Assembly (NCBI GenBank): GCA_963776465.1
Contig: CAVZMV010000001.1
Location: forward strand, 186,001 to 250,000
DNA from: DASRHK01 sp963776465
GTDB taxonomy: Bacteria; Pseudomonadota; Gammaproteobacteria; Nevskiales; Nevskiaceae
Length of the DNA stretch: 64,000 nucleotides
Direction of reading: 5' to 3'
Position 1 is the stretch's first letter, and the number at the start of each line of letters is the position of its first letter. Shown here piece by piece: positions 24,193 through 33,804 of the stretch. A program made the translations under genes and the position numbers. The notes beneath the pieces were generated by a model, which had not been told where the DNA came from, did not search any database, and saw only the letters and a program-made list of their open reading frames with translations.

Positions 24193-24570
24193 TTAATCCT
24201 TCACTTTGACTTCACGCTCGATCGGCTGGCCGCTCGCCCAGTCCCAGCAGCGCAGCTCGAGCACACCTTTGATGTTGAGCGACACGACCAGCGAGTAGGC
24301 CTTGTCGGCGGCGGCGAACCGATCCGCCTCCATCGGCTCCGGCGGCGATCGCGGCGTCGAGCGGTACCAGGCCCACGGCGTCTCGCCCTCGGCCTGCAGC
24401 TTCTGCAGCAGCTCGGCGCGGGTGATGGCGCCGTTGCGCGGGTGCACCGACGAGGGCTCGCCGTTGCGGGCGCCGACCAGACCTTCCACCGAGTCTTCCG
24501 GGGACAGCTGCGCCTCGTGCATCAGGCGCACTGCGAGCCGGCGCAGGATCACCAGCGGCGCGTCACTCAT
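24193..24570 (-). CDS. Degenerate JAMM/JAB-fold protein (zinc ligands lost)
   Basis: A 125-residue protein whose layout matches the bacterial Mov34/MPN/PAD-1 (JAB1/MPN) fold: N-terminal helix, EDSVEGLVG strand, HPRNGAIT, then WAWYRSTPRSPP and SLVVSL strands. Active members read E-V-x-G-L and Y-H-S-H-P…S-x-x-D. Here the Glu position is S27, the two zinc His are R70 and T72, and only Asp83 of the metal site remains. The fold is therefore kept while three of four catalytic residues are gone, suggesting a non-catalytic binding role. It overlaps the E1-like moeB gene by eight bases, the pairing seen for JAMM proteins with ThiF/MoeB partners. Confidence 0.65.
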   Translation of the reverse strand: MSDAPLVILRRLAVRLMHEAQLSPEDSVEGLVGARNGEPSSVHPRNGAITRAELLQKLQAEGETPWAWYRSTPRSPPEPMEADRFAAADKAYSLVVSLNIKGVLELRCWDWASGQPIEREVKVKD

Positions 24571-25288
24571 GCGCGCACACCGGACACTGCGGATCGCGGG
24601 GAATCGTGGCTGTCTTCCAGTTCATGTCGAGTGCATCCCATCGATACAGCCGTCCGACGTCTTTGCCGAGCCCGAGCAGGAGCTTGAGCGCCGCCAGGGC
24701 CTGCAGGCTTCCGACCACGCCGACCGTCGGGCCCAGCACGCCTGCTTCTTCGCAGGTTTCCTGCGCATCGCCGCGGTCCGGATACAGGCAAGCGTAGCAG
24801 GGACTGTCCGCGCGCCGCGCGTCGAACACCGCGAGCTGGCCCTCGAAGCGGATCGCGGCACCGCTGACGAGCGGCTTGCGTGCGTCGACGCAGGCCTTGT
24901 TGATCGCAAAGCGCGTCGGGAAATTGTCGCTGCAGTCGAGCACGACGTCGGCCGCCGGCACCGTGTCGGGCCAGGTGTCGGCGTCACGCTGCTCCAGCGC
25001 GACCTCTGGATTGAGTGCCGCGAGGTGCACGGCCGCGGCCTCGGTCTTGCGCCGTCCCAGGTCCGCCTGGCGGAAAAGGATCTGCCGCTGCAGGTTGGTG
25101 AGGTCGACGACATCGCGGTCGGCCACGATCAGCCGGCCCACGCCGGCGGCAGCGAGGTACTGCGCCGCGACGCTGCCGAGCCCGCCGACGCCGACGATCA
25201 GCGCGCAGGAATCGCGCAGCACCGACTGGCCCGCGACGCCGACCTCGCGCAGCACGATCTGGCGTGCGTAACGCTGCAGGTCATCCAT
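24563..25288 (-). CDS. MoeB/ThiF/HesA-like E1 adenylyltransferase
   Basis: A 241-residue ubiquitin-activating-like enzyme that adenylates the C-terminal glycine of a sulfur-carrier protein (MoaD/ThiS type). ATP-binding loop GVGGLGSVAAQYLAAAG, DRDVVDLTNLQRQILF (Arg finger and substrate region), and a structural zinc site from CYACLYP and CPVC. No rhodanese domain is present. The start at 25288 (MDDLQRYARQI) is chosen because the longer frame lacks sense. It overlaps the prmC stop by eight bases and lies in a hemA-prfA-prmC-moeB-JAMM-crotonase-esterase series; which sulfur carrier it serves is not visible. Confidence 0.92.
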   Translation of the reverse strand: MDDLQRYARQIVLREVGVAGQSVLRDSCALIVGVGGLGSVAAQYLAAAGVGRLIVADRDVVDLTNLQRQILFRQADLGRRKTEAAAVHLAALNPEVALEQRDADTWPDTVPAADVVLDCSDNFPTRFAINKACVDARKPLVSGAAIRFEGQLAVFDARRADSPCYACLYPDRGDAQETCEEAGVLGPTVGVVGSLQALAALKLLLGLGKDVGRLYRWDALDMNWKTATIPRDPQCPVCAHE

Positions 25289-26110
25289 TGCTGCGTCCGC
25301 CGGTGACGCGCTCCAGTCCCGAGAGATCGCGGCAAGTCTCCACATCGGTGAATCCGGCGTCGAGCAGCAGCGCGCGGACCGCCTCGCCCTGCTCCGCGCC
25401 GTGCTCCAGCAACAGCCAGCCGCGTGGGAGCAGATGCGCGGGCGCATCGCGCACGATCTCGCGGATGGCGTCCAGGCCATCGGATCCCGCAATCAGCGCA
25501 GCTTGAGGCTCGTGCGTAAGCGCCTGCAGATGCGGATCGCCGGCGGCGACGTATGGCGGGTTGGATGCGATGAGGTGGAAGCGCTCGTTGCCGAGCGCAC
25601 CGAGCCAGCTTCCTTGCAGGAAGCGCGCGTTGAGGATGCCCAGCTGCTGCGCGTTGGTGCGCGCAACCTGCAGCGCGGCGACGCTGGCGTCGGTGGCCCA
25701 GACCTGCGCGTCGTCGCGATCGCTCGCGAGCGCCAGCGCGATGGCGCCGCTGCCGGTGCCCAGATCGGCAATGCGCGGCGTCGGCGTGTCGACCAGGACG
25801 TCGAGCGCCCACTCCACGACGGTCTCGGTCTCCGGACGCGGGATCAGCACGTCGCGCGTGACTTTCAGCGGCAGCGACCAGAATTCCTTGACGCCGGTGA
25901 GATAAGCCACCGGCTCGCCGTTGGCGCGACGCACGATGAGCTGGCGCAACTGCAATCGGCGTGAGGCTTCGATGGGATCCCGGCCGGCGCCGACCACCAT
26001 CGAGCGCGGCCAGCCCAGCACGTGCGAGAGCAGGAGCTCGGCGTCGAGCCGGGCCGACTCGCTGCGCGGACGAAGCTCGGCTTCGGCTTCGCGCAGCGCC
26101 TCGGCGACCG

Positions 26111-26114
<4 letters not shown>
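25281..26114 (-). CDS. prmC: Peptide chain release factor N5-glutamine methyltransferase
   Basis: A 277-residue SAM-dependent methyltransferase that methylates the GGQ glutamine of release factors. N-terminal helical substrate domain; SAM motif IADLGTGSGAIALALA; the catalytic NPPY in LIASNPPYVAAGDP; C-terminal LLLEHGAEQGEAV. The gene is directly downstream of prfA, its substrate's gene, with a four-base ATGA overlap at 26111-26114, the usual order. Confidence 0.95.
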
Positions 26115-27190
<1,076 letters not shown>

Positions 27191-27211
27191 GGGGAAACGC
27201 CCCCATCCTGG

Positions 27212-27235
27212 CCTTCCCCCGCACGCGGGGGAAGG
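27212..27235. repeat. GC-rich palindrome between hemA and prfA
   Basis: CCTTCCCCCGC (27212-27222) pairs perfectly with GCGGGGGAAGG (27225-27235) and is followed on the minus strand by a G-rich GGCCAGGATGGGGGCG tail. It resembles the palindromes at 31930-31953 and 53453-53476, which have similar stems and G-rich tails. Confidence 0.6.
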
Positions 27236-27240
27236 AACAT

Positions 27241-28503
27241 CTAATTCTCGTCCTCGGGAAGGTCGAACAGCTTGCGCAGCCCCGCCAGCAGCAGCGCCTG
27301 CTCGACCGCATCGGCCTGGCGCAGCCGGCTGACCGGCGCGTGCAGCAGCTTGTTGGACAGCGTGTCGGCGACGAACGCGAGCACGTCCTCCACCGGCGCG
27401 CCGCCGGCGAGCTTGCGCCGCGCCTTCTCCAGCACCTCGTCGCGGCTGGCGCGGGCGCGGGAACGGATCGCGCGGATGGTGCCGCCGGCGTCGCGGCTGT
27501 CGAGCCAGCGGCCGAACTCGCGCGCGTACTCGTCGATCAGCCAGTCGGCCTGGTGCGCTGCCTGCTGCCGCAGCTTCTGGTTCTCGTCCACCACCGAGCG
27601 CAGGTCGTCGACGGTGTAGAGGTAGACGTCCTCCAGCTCGGCGATGCGCGGGTCGAGGTCGCGCGGCACGGCGAGGTCGATCATGAACACCGGCTTGCGC
27701 CGCCGCCGCTGCAGCGCCAGCTCCATCGACTCGCGCTCCAGCACGTAGCCGCGGGAAGCCGTGCTGGAGACGATGAGGTCGGCGGTCGGCAGATGCGCGG
27801 CCAGGTCCGACAGCGCGATGGCGTATCCGCCCAGCGTCTGCGCCAGCTTCTGCGCGCGCTCCAGGCTGCGATTGGCCACGATCAGGCGGGCGACGCCCTG
27901 CCCGCGCAGATGCCGCGCCAGCAGCGTGCTGACATCGCCGGCGCCGATGAGCAGGACGGTCTGCTCGTGCAGGTCGGTGAAGATCTTGCGGGCCAGCTGC
28001 ATGGCGGCATAGGCCACCGAGACCGGATGCGCGCCGATGCGCGTCTCGCTGCGCACCAGCTTGGCCACCGCGAACGCGTGCTGGAACAGCCGCGACAGCA
28101 CCGGGCCGACGGCACCGGCCTTCAGCGCCTGAACGTAGGACTGTTTCATCTGTCCCAGGATTTGCGGCTCGCCCAGGATCATGGAATCGACGCCGGCCGC
28201 CACCCGCAGGCTGTGCGCCACAGCACCGAGATCACGATGCGTATAGAAGTAACGTTCGATCAGACCCGATTCGGCCTGCCGCTCGCGCCGCCACCATTCG
28301 AGCAGGACCGGCTCCAGCGCCGGCTCGGCGATGGTCATGATCTCGGTGCGGTTGCAGGTGGAGATCAGCGCCGCCTCGGCAACTCCGGGCAGCGCCCGCA
28401 GGCGCGCCAGGGCCGCCGGCTGGTCCGCGTCGGCAAACGCCAGGCGGCTGCGCACGTCCAGCGGCGCCTTGTGGTGGGACAGCCCGAGGGTCAACAGACT
28501 CAT
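27241..28503 (-). CDS. hemA: Glutamyl-tRNA reductase
   Basis: A 420-residue enzyme that reduces glutamyl-tRNA(Glu) to glutamate-1-semialdehyde, the first step of C5 heme synthesis. The catalytic cysteine is in ALISTCNRTEI at about 50, with GLSHHKAPLDVR before it; GEPQILGQMKQSYVQA and the NADPH site LLIGAGDVSTLLARHLRGQGV follow; a C-terminal dimerisation helix ends the protein. The start at 28503 (MSLLTLGLSHHKAP) is canonical. It heads hemA-prfA-prmC and diverges from the TPR gene at 28585. Confidence 0.97.
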   Translation of the reverse strand: MSLLTLGLSHHKAPLDVRSRLAFADADQPAALARLRALPGVAEAALISTCNRTEIMTIAEPALEPVLLEWWRRERQAESGLIERYFYTHRDLGAVAHSLRVAAGVDSMILGEPQILGQMKQSYVQALKAGAVGPVLSRLFQHAFAVAKLVRSETRIGAHPVSVAYAAMQLARKIFTDLHEQTVLLIGAGDVSTLLARHLRGQGVARLIVANRSLERAQKLAQTLGGYAIALSDLAAHLPTADLIVSSTASRGYVLERESMELALQRRRRKPVFMIDLAVPRDLDPRIAELEDVYLYTVDDLRSVVDENQKLRQQAAHQADWLIDEYAREFGRWLDSRDAGGTIRAIRSRARASRDEVLEKARRKLAGGAPVEDVLAFVADTLSNKLLHAPVSRLRQADAVEQALLLAGLRKLFDLPEDEN

Positions 28504-28584
28504 GGAAGTAGAGATTTTCCGGCATGCGGCACTCCCGCACAAGGAAAAAGGGGACCATGGGATACACTGTCGACCCGATATTCC

Positions 28585-30291
28585 GTGGCATCTCGCGTCA
28601 ACCCGTCTCCCGTGATCGGCACCGTCCCGTTTCTGCGCACCCTGAGCCTCCTGGCGATCCTCACCCTGGTCGCGCCTGTGGCCGTTGCCGCGGACGGCGA
28701 CGACTCCAAGATCCAGTTCCACGTGCTCGCCGGCGAGATGGCCGCCGGGCGGCACATGCCGGCCGCCGCCGCCGAGCAGTTCCTCCAGGCTTCGCGCCTG
28801 AGCTCCGATCCCAAGCTCGCCAGCCGCGCCACCGGCCTGGCGCTGGCCGCCAACGACGAGGACCTGGCCCTGGCCGCCGCCAAGCGCTGGCGCGAAGTGG
28901 AGCCTTCCAGCCTGGAATCGCGCGAGGTCGTGACGCTGCTGAGCGTGCGCCGCGGCCTGATGACCGAGGCCTACGAGCAATGCGTCGCCATCATCCGCGA
29001 CCATCCGGGCGGCGAGGCCGATGGCTTCCGCCACGTCGCGCTGATCCTGGCGCCGGAAGCCAAGCAGAAGGAAATGGTGCTGGCGCTGATGCAGCGCCTG
29101 GTCGGCGAGTGGCCGCAGCTGGGCGGCGCCCATTACGCACTGGGCCTGATCGCCCTGCGCTTCAACGGGCTGACGCTCGCGGAGAAAGCCGCGACCGAAG
29201 CGCTGCGGCTGCAGCCCAAGTCGTCGGAGGCGCAGATGCTGCTCGCCGGCGTGCAGGTCAAGAAAGGCGATCTCGACGCAGCCGACAAGACGATGGAGAG
29301 CGTCATCCGCAGCGCGCCGAACCCGAGCGAGCTGCGCATGGGCTACGCGCGGCGGCTGCTGGAATCCCAGCAGCGCGATCGCGCCCGCAAGCAATTCGAG
29401 CTGGTCCGCGCGGCCGCACCCAACGACGCCGACGCGCGCTATGCGCTCGGGCTGATGGCGCTGGAAGACCAGAAGCTGGACGAGGCCACGGCGCAGTTCT
29501 CCGTCCTCGCGGCCAAGGGCGAGCGCAAGAGCGAGGCGGCTTACTACATGGGCCGCATCGAGGAGATCCAGAACCATCCGGACAAGGCCCTGGCCTGGTA
29601 CGACAAGGTCGAGACCGGCAGCCAGGCGATCGACGCGGCCGTGCGCAGCGCGCTGATGCTCGGCAAGCTCAAGCGCGTGTCCGAGGCCCGCGCGGCGCTG
29701 GCCGAGCTGCGGGACCAGTTCCCGACGCTGGCCACGCAATTCTTCGCGGTCGAGGGTGAGCTGCTGCTCAACGCCGGGGAGTCCGACAAGGCGCTGGACC
29801 TCTACAACACCGCGCTGACAGAGCGCATCAACGACCCCGACCTGCTCTACGGGCGCTCGCTGGCGCTGGAGAAGCTCGGCAAGGCGGACCTGGCCGAAGC
29901 GGACCTGCGGCAGATCATCAAGACCAGCGAGGACGATGCCCGCGCGCTCAACGCGCTGGGCTACCTGCTGACCCTGCATTCCAGCAGCACCGGCAATCTC
30001 GACGAGGCGCGCAAGCTCCTAGACCGGGCGCTCGAGCTCGAGCCCGACGACGCCGCCGTGATCGACAGCGCCGGCTGGCTGCAATTCAAGCTCGGCAACC
30101 TGCCCCAGGCCAAGTCGCTCCTGAAGAAGGCCTACGGCAAGGCGCCGGATCCCGAGATCGCCGCGCACCTGGGCGAAGTGATGTGGAGCATGGGCGACAA
30201 GGATGAGGCGCGCACGCTGCTGCAAGGCGCGCTCAAGGAAGCCCCGGATCACCAGGTACTCAAAGAGACGCTGGACCGGCTCGACCGATGA
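28585..30291 (+). CDS. TPR-repeat protein, exported (lolB-upstream type)
   Basis: A protein of about 568 residues with an N-terminal hydrophobic signal (FLRTLSLLAILTLVAPVAVAA) and some ten tetratricopeptide repeats from about 50 to the end (e.g. DADARYALGLMALEDQKLDEA, DARALNALGYLLTLHS). TPR proteins of this type, encoded just before lolB, are common in betaproteobacteria. The start is uncertain: GTG 28585 or GTG 28612 (28612 would give a signal beginning nearer VIGTVPF); neither has a clear Shine-Dalgarno. The stop overlaps the lolB start (ATGA at 30288-30291). Confidence 0.85.
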   Translation: MASRVNPSPVIGTVPFLRTLSLLAILTLVAPVAVAADGDDSKIQFHVLAGEMAAGRHMPAAAAEQFLQASRLSSDPKLASRATGLALAANDEDLALAAAKRWREVEPSSLESREVVTLLSVRRGLMTEAYEQCVAIIRDHPGGEADGFRHVALILAPEAKQKEMVLALMQRLVGEWPQLGGAHYALGLIALRFNGLTLAEKAATEALRLQPKSSEAQMLLAGVQVKKGDLDAADKTMESVIRSAPNPSELRMGYARRLLESQQRDRARKQFELVRAAAPNDADARYALGLMALEDQKLDEATAQFSVLAAKGERKSEAAYYMGRIEEIQNHPDKALAWYDKVETGSQAIDAAVRSALMLGKLKRVSEARAALAELRDQFPTLATQFFAVEGELLLNAGESDKALDLYNTALTERINDPDLLYGRSLALEKLGKADLAEADLRQIIKTSEDDARALNALGYLLTLHSSSTGNLDEARKLLDRALELEPDDAAVIDSAGWLQFKLGNLPQAKSLLKKAYGKAPDPEIAAHLGEVMWSMGDKDEARTLLQGALKEAPDHQVLKETLDRLDR

Positions 30292-30881
30292 GGCTGCGCT
30301 CGTGGCTGTTGCCAGCCGCGGCCCTTTTCTCCGGATGCGCGACGGTCGCGCCGATCGACCAGCAGCGCGCCGACGCCGCCTGGACCAGCCGACGCGCCAA
30401 GCTCGAGCAGGTCCAGCACTTCAGCGTGCAGGCGCGTGCGGTGGCCACCGGCGCGCTGTCGGGCAGCGCCAACCTCAACTGGCACCAGGGACCCACGGAG
30501 TTCGACCTGAAAGTGTCGGGCCCACTCGGGATCGGCGCCCTGTCCATGGCCGGCGACGAGCACGACGTGCGCGTGCGCACCAAGGAAGGCAGCTTCACCA
30601 CCACCGACCCCGAAGGCACGCTGCGAGAGAAGCTCGGCTGGACGCTCCCGATCAACCGCCTGCGCTACTGGGTCCTGTCGCTGCCCTCGCCGCAGTCCGA
30701 CTACGACGTGAAGCTCGACCAGGAAGGCCTGGTCCGCACGCTCAGCCAGGACGGGTGGCTGCTCGAGTACACCGATTACGTCGACGTGGCCAAACGCGAG
30801 CTGCCGCGGCGCATCCTGCTGACACAGGGCGGCCTGAAGCTGCGCGTGCTGGTGGACGCCTGGTCGGACCTGCCGCAGTGA
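30288..30881 (+). CDS. lolB: Outer-membrane lipoprotein insertion protein LolB
   Basis: A 197-residue lipoprotein that accepts lipoproteins from LolA and inserts them in the outer membrane. The signal ends in lipobox FSGC (MRLRSWLLPAAALFSGC). The mature part is a half-barrel: LNWHQGPTEFDLKVSGPLGIGAL, REKLGWTLPINRLRYWVLSLP and WLLEYTDYVDV, all LolB signatures, with PRRILLTQGGLKLRVLVDAW at the end. It is coupled to the TPR gene and to ispE (GTGA at 30878-30881), the standard order. Confidence 0.95.
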   Translation: MRLRSWLLPAAALFSGCATVAPIDQQRADAAWTSRRAKLEQVQHFSVQARAVATGALSGSANLNWHQGPTEFDLKVSGPLGIGALSMAGDEHDVRVRTKEGSFTTTDPEGTLREKLGWTLPINRLRYWVLSLPSPQSDYDVKLDQEGLVRTLSQDGWLLEYTDYVDVAKRELPRRILLTQGGLKLRVLVDAWSDLPQ

Positions 30882-31747
30882 CCGTGCGTCGGAACCCTGG
30901 CAGCTCCGAAGCGCTCACCTCCGATCATCCCTGGCCGGCCCCGGCCAAGCTCAATCTGTTCCTGCACGTGGTCAACCGGCGTGCCGACGGCTATCACGAG
31001 CTGCAGACCCTGTTCCAGTTCCTCGACTACGGCGACGACCTCTACTTCACGCCGCGTGGCGATGGCGTGATCCGGCGGATCGAAGGTCCCGCCGAGATCC
31101 CGGAAGAGCAGGACCTGGTCGTGCGCGCGGCGCAGGCGCTGGCGCGAATGGCCGGCGCCGGCCTTGGCGCCGACATCCGCGTGAACAAGCGCATCCCCAT
31201 CGGGGCGGGCCTGGGCGGCGGATCCTCCGACGCGGCGACGACGCTGGTCGCGCTCAACCGCATCTGGAACACCGGCTTCACCCCCGACGAGTTGGCGACG
31301 CTGGGCCTGCGCCTGGGTGCGGACGTGCCGGTGTTCGTGCGCGGGCTGGCGAGCTGGGGCGAAGGCGTCGGCGAGCGGCTGAGCCCGCTGCAGCTCTCGG
31401 AGCCCTGGTATGTCGTGCTGGCGCCGCCCGTGCGCGTCAGCACGCGGGAGATCTTCGAGGACCCGGCGCTCGAACGCGCCAGTCCCAGAGTCTCGCTCGA
31501 GGACTTCCTCGCCGGCCGCACCAGAAACGTCTGCGAGCCGGTCACGCGACGGCGCCATCCGCAGGTTGCCGAAGCGCTGGACTGGCTGGGCCGGCACGCG
31601 CCGGCAAGGATGAGCGGAACCGGCGGCGCGGTGTTCGCGGCGTTCGGCGATCGCGCTTCCGCTCGCGCCGTGCAGGAGCAGGCGCCTGCGGAATGGCACA
31701 GCTTCGTCGCGCGCGGCATGAACCGCTCGGCGCTGCTGGCTAACTGA
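30878..31747 (+). CDS. ispE: 4-diphosphocytidyl-2-C-methyl-D-erythritol kinase
   Basis: A 289-residue GHMP kinase of the MEP isoprenoid pathway, phosphorylating the 2-position of CDP-ME. PAPAKLNLFLHVVNRRADGYHELQTLFQFLD is the N-terminal signature; the ATP loop is IPIGAGLGGGSSDAATTL; the C-terminal motif is MSGTGGAVFAAF. The start is GTG 30878, overlapping the lolB stop; GTG 30884 is an alternative. The tRNA-Gln promoter lies just after the stop. Confidence 0.94.
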   Translation: MTVRRNPGSSEALTSDHPWPAPAKLNLFLHVVNRRADGYHELQTLFQFLDYGDDLYFTPRGDGVIRRIEGPAEIPEEQDLVVRAAQALARMAGAGLGADIRVNKRIPIGAGLGGGSSDAATTLVALNRIWNTGFTPDELATLGLRLGADVPVFVRGLASWGEGVGERLSPLQLSEPWYVVLAPPVRVSTREIFEDPALERASPRVSLEDFLAGRTRNVCEPVTRRRHPQVAEALDWLGRHAPARMSGTGGAVFAAFGDRASARAVQEQAPAEWHSFVARGMNRSALLAN

Positions 31748-31758
31748 AACCCACCCGC

Positions 31759-31764
31759 TATAAT
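31759..31764 (+). promoter_or_regulatory. Sigma-70 -10 box for tRNA-Gln
   Basis: TATAAT, a perfect consensus, 28 bases before the tRNA; the -35 region 17 bases upstream is poor (CTGGCT). Position fits transcription of the tRNA and probably prs. Confidence 0.7.
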
Positions 31765-31791
31765 TGCGCGCCCAAAAATGAAAGCACCTGA

Positions 31792-31866
31792 TGGGGCGTC
31801 GCCAAGTGGTAAGGCAGCAGGTTTTGATCCTGCCATACGGTGGTTCGAATCCATCCGCCCCAGCCA
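31792..31866 (+). tRNA. tRNA-Gln (anticodon UUG)
   Basis: A 75-base tRNA with encoded CCA. The acceptor stem TGGGGCG pairs with CGCCCCA, discriminator G, then CCA. The D-arm is GCCAAGTGGTAAGGC, the anticodon loop reads TTTTGAT with anticodon TTG, and the T-arm GGTTCGAATCC is standard. Placement between ispE and prs is the conserved betaproteobacterial location. Confidence 0.96.
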
Positions 31867-31898
31867 CCTCGGCGCCTTGTGCCGAGAGAAGGAATCTT

Positions 31899-31920
31899 CG
31901 ATTCCGCGCAAGCGGAATCG
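31899..31920 (+). terminator. GNRA-like hairpin after tRNA-Gln
   Basis: CGATTCCGC (31899-31907), loop GCAA, GCGGAATCG (31912-31920). A perfect 9-bp stem between tRNA-Gln and prs, without a T-run; a processing or attenuation structure is possible. Confidence 0.4.
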
Positions 31921-31929
31921 GCCATGTTC

Positions 31930-31953
31930 TCTCTCCCCGCCTGCGGGGAGAGA
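31930..31953. repeat. GC-rich palindrome before prs
   Basis: TCTCTCCCCGC (31930-31940) pairs with GCGGGGAGAGA (31943-31953), then a G-rich tail (AGAGAGGGGCTAGG) leads to the prs ATG. Similar in plan to 27212-27235 and 53453-53476. Confidence 0.55.
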
Positions 31954-31975
31954 CTTAGAGAGGGGCTAGGCGAGC

Positions 31976-32929
31976 ATGTCCGACCAAGGGCTGATGCTGT
32001 TCTCCGGCAACGCCAACCCGGTGCTCGCCAAGGAGATCGCGACGTATCTGAAGGAGCCGCTCGGGCAGGCCGCGATCGGCCGCTTCTCCGACGGCGAGTG
32101 CCAGGTCGAGATCCTCGACAACGTGCGCGGCCGCGACGTGTTCATCATCCAGTCGACCTGCGCGCCGACCAACGACAACGTCATGGAGCTCCTGATGATG
32201 ATCGATGCGCTGAAGCGCGCCAGCGCCACGCGCATCACCGCGGTCATCCCCTACTTCGGCTACGCCCGCCAGGATCGCCGGCCGCGATCCGCGCGCGTAC
32301 CGATCTCCGCCAAGGTCGTCGCCGACATGATCGGCGAGTGCGGCGCCAACCGCGTGCTGACGGTGGACCTGCACGCCGACCAGATCCAGGGCTTCTTCGA
32401 CATCCCGGTCGACAACGTCTACTCCTCGCCGGTGCTGCTGGGCGACATCTGGCGCCGCAAGTACGAAAACATGATCGTGGTCTCGCCGGATGTCGGCGGC
32501 GTGGTGCGCGCCCGCGCGCTGGCCAAGCGCCTCGACGACGCCGACCTCGCCATCATCGACAAGCGCCGTCCGCGGCCCAACGAAGCCAAGGTGATGAACA
32601 TCATCGGCGACGTGTCGGGCAAGAGCTGCATCCTGATCGACGACATGGTCGATACGGCCGGCACGCTGGGCCAGGCGGCCGGCGCATTGAAGGACGCGGG
32701 CGCGCGGCGCGTCGTCGCCTACGTGACGCACCCGGTGCTGTCGGGGCCGGCGGTCACCAACATCACCAACTCGCGGCTCGACGAGCTGGTCGTCACCGAC
32801 ACGATCCCGCTGTCGAAGGCCGCGGCGGGTTGCCCGAAGATCCGGCAGCTGTCGATCGCGACGCTGCTGGCGGAGACGATACGGCGCATCAGCGCCGAGG
32901 AGTCGGTGAGCTCGCTGTACGTGGATTGA
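31976..32929 (+). CDS. prs: Ribose-phosphate pyrophosphokinase
   Basis: A 317-residue PRPP synthetase. Family blocks: FSGNANPVLAKEIATYL, the ATP/flexible-loop region YFGYARQDRRPRSARVPISAK, VDLHADQIQGFFDIPVDN, and the PRPP-binding CILIDDMVDTAGTL. Full length for class I. It follows tRNA-Gln as expected, but the usual next genes (ribosomal L25 and pth) are not here; instead a convergent M23 peptidase gene lies 30 bases away. Confidence 0.97.
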   Translation: MSDQGLMLFSGNANPVLAKEIATYLKEPLGQAAIGRFSDGECQVEILDNVRGRDVFIIQSTCAPTNDNVMELLMMIDALKRASATRITAVIPYFGYARQDRRPRSARVPISAKVVADMIGECGANRVLTVDLHADQIQGFFDIPVDNVYSSPVLLGDIWRRKYENMIVVSPDVGGVVRARALAKRLDDADLAIIDKRRPRPNEAKVMNIIGDVSGKSCILIDDMVDTAGTLGQAAGALKDAGARRVVAYVTHPVLSGPAVTNITNSRLDELVVTDTIPLSKAAAGCPKIRQLSIATLLAETIRRISAEESVSSLYVD

Positions 32930-32959
32930 AGGTCGGGGCCAACGGCCCTTCCTGCAACT

Positions 32960-33766
32960 TCAATCCCGAAACGCGACCAGGAACTCCGTCAGCGGGTCGA
33001 GCTGTCCGAGCTCCGGTGCATCCTCGAACGGTCCCTTGCCGAGAAGCTGGCGCGGATTGATCGCGGCGTCCTGGCGGCGGAACTCGAAGTGCGAGTGCGG
33101 CCCGGTGGAGCGGCCGGTATTGCCGAGCAGCGCGATCACCTGCCCCTGCGTCACGCGCTGGCCCGCCTTCACCTTCATCTTGCTGTTGTGGGCGTAGAAG
33201 GTCGTGACGTTCTCGTCGTGCTTGAGGATGACGAGGTTGCCGTAGGCGGAGAACTTGTTGCTGGCGTAGATGACGTAGCCGTCGGCCATCGCGTGGATGG
33301 GCTCGCCGACGTCGGCGGCGACGTCCATGCCCTTGTGCAGCCGGCCGAAGCGGCGCCCGTATTCGGAGCTGATGACGCCGGCCTGCACCGGCCATTGGTA
33401 CTCGCCGATGTACTCCACCGGCAAGTCCGGCATTTCGAACGTCGTCATGCCGGGCACTTTGCCGTCGGTGAAGCCGCCGATGCTCGCCCTGCGCTTGACC
33501 AGGAGGATGGCGTCCTCGCCGAAGTCGCCCGCGTCATGGAATGTCTGCAGGATCTCCTTGCGACGCACGTAGCTGGCCATGCGCTGCGCCCAGGATTTGC
33601 CCGACACCATGGCGGCATCGGTCTTGTCGACGAGGAACGCCCGGGTCGCACCTACGGCCTTTTCCGCCGCTTCCTCCGTGTGCGCCCATTCACGCTTGTC
33701 GAACATCGAGCACGCGGACAGCAGGAGCGTGAGCACTGCGATTGCAACTGAAGACTTGCTGGACAT
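32960..33766 (-). CDS. M23 family metallopeptidase, LytM domain, lipoprotein
   Basis: A 268-residue lipoprotein with lipobox LSAC in MSSKSSVAIAVLTLLLSAC. A helical middle part leads to a C-terminal M23/LytM domain: GRRFGRLHKGMDVAADVGEPIHA (H and D zinc ligands), and GPHSHFEFRR (the HxH). These residues fit an active peptidoglycan endopeptidase; NlpD/EnvC-like activators lack some of them. The start at 33766 is the signal-peptide ATG. It is convergent to prs and follows the carboxylase gene on the same strand with 38 bases between start and stop. Confidence 0.9.
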   Translation of the reverse strand: MSSKSSVAIAVLTLLLSACSMFDKREWAHTEEAAEKAVGATRAFLVDKTDAAMVSGKSWAQRMASYVRRKEILQTFHDAGDFGEDAILLVKRRASIGGFTDGKVPGMTTFEMPDLPVEYIGEYQWPVQAGVISSEYGRRFGRLHKGMDVAADVGEPIHAMADGYVIYASNKFSAYGNLVILKHDENVTTFYAHNSKMKVKAGQRVTQGQVIALLGNTGRSTGPHSHFEFRRQDAAINPRQLLGKGPFEDAPELGQLDPLTEFLVAFRD

Positions 33767-33804
33767 AAGCGCCCCCGAGCGCCCTGCTGCTACCGGCTGA
33801 AACG

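Noticed and set aside
27241..29979. A 912-codon frame that extends hemA upstream
   Set aside because: The conserved hemA start is MSLLTLGLSHH at 28503; upstream residues are antisense to the TPR gene and lack homology.
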